From Croceivirga lutea (GTDB lineage Bacteria > Bacteroidota > Bacteroidia > Flavobacteriales > Flavobacteriaceae): a stretch of 64,000 bases of DNA. Each line of letters starts with the position of its first letter. Position 1 is the stretch's first letter. Below the pieces are notes generated by a model. It saw only the letters and a list, made by a program, of their open reading frames with translations, made no database searches and was not told the origin of the DNA. Below, in pieces: positions 63,001-64,000 of this stretch. The stretch lies in assembly GCF_014235875.1 (NCBI RefSeq), contig NZ_JACJUK010000003.1:186001-250000 (forward strand), given 5' to 3'. Made by a program: the position numbers and the translations under genes.

Positions 63001-64000
63001 GAAATCGAAAAATCAGCGGTTGCATCAACGCCGTTTCTGGTTACCGTGATAATTGGATTATATACCGTTCCGTTTTGAGCAGTTGCATCTGCATTAAGGT
63101 TTAGATTAAAGGTTTGCCCCTCAGTTACGGTATAGTTTGGTAAACTACCTGCATTTGTTAGGTTAGCCGCAACAGTGTATGGTGTTGTTGGTTGGTCATT
63201 AATGGTAATGTCATAAACCGTAGTTCCGGTAAAAGAATAGTTTGAACCAACTGCTGTAAAAGTTAATTTTAAATTTTCTCCACCCAATTCTTCAATACCA
63301 TCATTCAGGATATCAATTTGCATAGTATTGTCTGGGTTTCCAGCCTTTACGGAATAGGTGTATTGTAGTGTTGGACTATTTTCCCTATTTGAAATATCTG
63401 CCTCAGTTGCCTCGCTACCAGAAAGAGAAAGTTGAACAATATATTCTTCACCTAAGGTTGCAATAGCGTCAGCTTCAAAATAAATTTCTAGTAGTCCGCC
63501 CTCAGTGATTTCGTAAGCTGTACAACAGGCTTCTGGGTCTATATCAACTACATCTCCACCAATAGAAGTTGTTACGGTAAATGGCTGATTACCACAATTT
63601 AAACTGTACGTAGTTGTTGGGTCTTTTGTCCAATTAGTATTGTTCTGAGCATCTGTTACATTGTCTACCTGAATACAAGATAAATTAGGATTGTTTTGTG
63701 CATTAAAAAAGGTAAAAACTCCAGGTGCTTCTTCTACAAAACTGTTAGAAATATTTAATTCAGAGATTTGGTTATCATTGATATAAAAGAGAAACAAGTT
63801 TGTTTGCTGAGATAAATCTATCTCGGTTAGATTATTTTCATCTAGCTCTAACACTTCTAGGTTACTATTTTGAGAAATATCAATTGTGGAGATTGAATTG
63901 TTAGTTAATAATAGATGAGTTAACAAAGGATTTTGAGTAACATCTATAGTTGAAAAATTATTAAATTCTAAGTCTAAAAATTCCAAAGTTGAATGAGGCC
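60018..64000 (-). CDS. Giant T9SS-secreted surface protein with LRR and Calx-beta-like repeats, partial
   Basis: At least 1322 aa. The N-terminus lies beyond the right edge, since leucine-rich repeats (about 20-residue LxxLxLxxNxIxxIDIS units) are already running there. After the LRRs come at least six beta-sandwich repeats of about 110 aa, each opening with a Y-x-I/V-x-EG signature and holding PDG..x..DDG segments, as in Calx-beta/CARDB-like adhesin domains. The end is a type A T9SS sorting domain (YSIFPNPSANLIYVNG ... LPPGLYIGKVKS). It is exported by type IX secretion to the surface, as an adhesin or ligand receptor. Confidence 0.9.
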   Translation of the reverse strand, partial: PHSTLEFLDLEFNNFSTIDVTQNPLLTHLLLTNNSISTIDISQNSNLEVLELDENNLTEIDLSQQTNLFLFYINDNQISELNISNSFVEEAPGVFTFFNAQNNPNLSCIQVDNVTDAQNNTNWTKDPTTTYSLNCGNQPFTVTTSIGGDVVDIDPEACCTAYEITEGGLLEIYFEADAIATLGEEYIVQLSLSGSEATEADISNRENSPTLQYTYSVKAGNPDNTMQIDILNDGIEELGGENLKLTFTAVGSNYSFTGTTVYDITINDQPTTPYTVAANLTNAGSLPNYTVTEGQTFNLNLNADATAQNGTVYNPIITVTRNGVDATADFSISGLNQPITVNNGVNPDGSIQFTANDDGNDTGDQVYTITVASENTANYTIQTPETFVVTVTDALNAPILLRTTVIGATPNGNNYEILEGQTLEIQIEAINGIDGTSFTIPLDLSNTTAQTADYTGPETSFEVTVDTNANPDGALTYVIVANDGDDAGEVLDIILDQPVGYQWEDVSGDGFLRIRVTINEPSSTVFTVTPSIENTIIIGDYPTLEITEGDTFNINFESDSNAIEGTEYQPQFIIEDEEFALDLSSDFIVNSQPLIVNSNNPDGFIELTALDDGENGVDREYLVYITPAPDEDYYFINEPQVFKIIVKNKLDPNAPFAIDIFFTGNYRLDDVGSLACCFWYLVEEGEKITINYDAESQAPNGSEYQVKLNVTPNGFAPDDSVYIPFSEDNDDYSFTENVDEVLTKVVNSNEIDGFTQLTIADNVDGNNTLEYFTIEFDSENPINFRGADESDNFTFVIIEAPFAQFQTTFPSASEPSEEQPQAENGEVFFKVDNPNVEDIKVQFRLTGSATYLVDYQLAPMESIEVVDEEAQIFSILLNQDGEASVVVVPIDEDANNQEPEPTESVIFTLVDSFGYKVQEGEFAEVSILDTDRSTNFVFLADVSDENKLIYEDQSRGATSFFEVSLLDQDNIALTASEDILVEFTIQRENNQPITGVDYLIFDGNDNNKTNISQNSEFYVTIKSGENNGFISVEALPDTAVEPQNERIQIQLSSGSNYEVRQIEKTASIAIVSEQRGDQFDPSQIIATVSSPTCPGFNEGAILVTNNTQFNFIAELLPTQENVPNQELAQDSDITFDELPVGEYEIRLTAVDNEEIIAPSFKLSIRNALQENSLLASTIDSDLKTANLTVSGSSRYQVRVNNLVYDFEFDDREANDLKIPIENGSNKIVITGEAVCQGELNTEVLLSNYSIFPNPSANLIYVNGLMPNATIDVSFYNLMGQLVFTEQKICNGSGTMEVDVSKLPPGLYIGKVKSTSQELFQLKLLKK

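Noticed and set aside
1-64000. CRISPR arrays, insertion sequences, integrases, attachment sites
   Set aside because: No regularly spaced direct repeats, transposase or recombinase frames, or tRNA-adjacent duplicated ends were seen on reading. A repeat-finding program was not available.

Overview
The window looks like chromosome from a marine-type member of the Flavobacteriaceae (Bacteroidota). Evidence: low GC; no Shine-Dalgarno-like spacers; several exact Bacteroidota -7 promoter elements (TAnnTTTG) a few bases upstream of start codons; a SusC/SusD pair; a type IX secretion C-terminal sorting domain; DUF6090, DUF5723 and DUF2141 proteins; a RND-TolC fusion; and a bacteroidete-type lycopene cyclase. 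Genus cannot be fixed from sequence alone. I saw no insertion sequence, prophage, CRISPR array or rRNA. One tRNA-Asn(GTT) is present.

Layout. 1-4.8 kb: truncated and apparently catalytically dead SRAP protein, a tiny membrane ORF, a Tudor-like DUF2945 protein, an MscS channel, an AraC regulator, a three-gene envelope-stress type cluster (YtxH, holin-like, coiled-coil) and tRNA-Asn. 4.8-9.7 kb: RseP protease, a SCO1 copper chaperone, and the ferrous iron operon feoA-feoB-Cys-rich peptide. 9.7-19.5 kb: secreted and lipoprotein genes (HExxH protein, orphan TonB-plug lipoprotein, DUF2141), an S9 peptidase, DUF6090 plus SDR pair, a large Asp-box/VPS10-like secreted protein, and a lysine-rich histone-H1-like protein.

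19.6-29.4 kb is a metal-homeostasis block. It holds a heavy-metal efflux RND pump fused to its own TolC, with a periplasmic adaptor and a small His-rich exported protein. Next to it lie a ZIP importer and a DtxR/MntR-family regulator, divergent from a TonB receptor across a short gap with an inverted repeat. 29.4-33.5 kb: RluF, an MFS transporter, lycopene cyclase and a prenyl diphosphate synthase. 33.6-34.7 kb: sigma factor plus small membrane protein. 34.8-41.5 kb: a TetR-TolC-HlyD-RND multidrug efflux operon with a perfect 11-bp inverted repeat in front of it. 41.5-54 kb: YwqK-like protein, orphan SusCD pair with a LacI-type palindrome upstream, AspRS, a CLC protein lacking the usual gating and proton glutamates, cold-shock protein, TadA, an acidic-repeat lipoprotein and a DUF5723 outer membrane protein.

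55-64 kb is the best candidate for an undescribed system. Six tightly packed minus-strand genes run: giant LRR/Calx-beta T9SS surface protein (start outside the window), fibronectin-like lipoprotein, small exported protein, TPR-transmembrane-LytTR regulator, CHASE2 sensor lacking any output domain, and an exported FecR/SH3-like protein. The arrangement suggests a surface-to-DNA signalling unit, but that role is inference.
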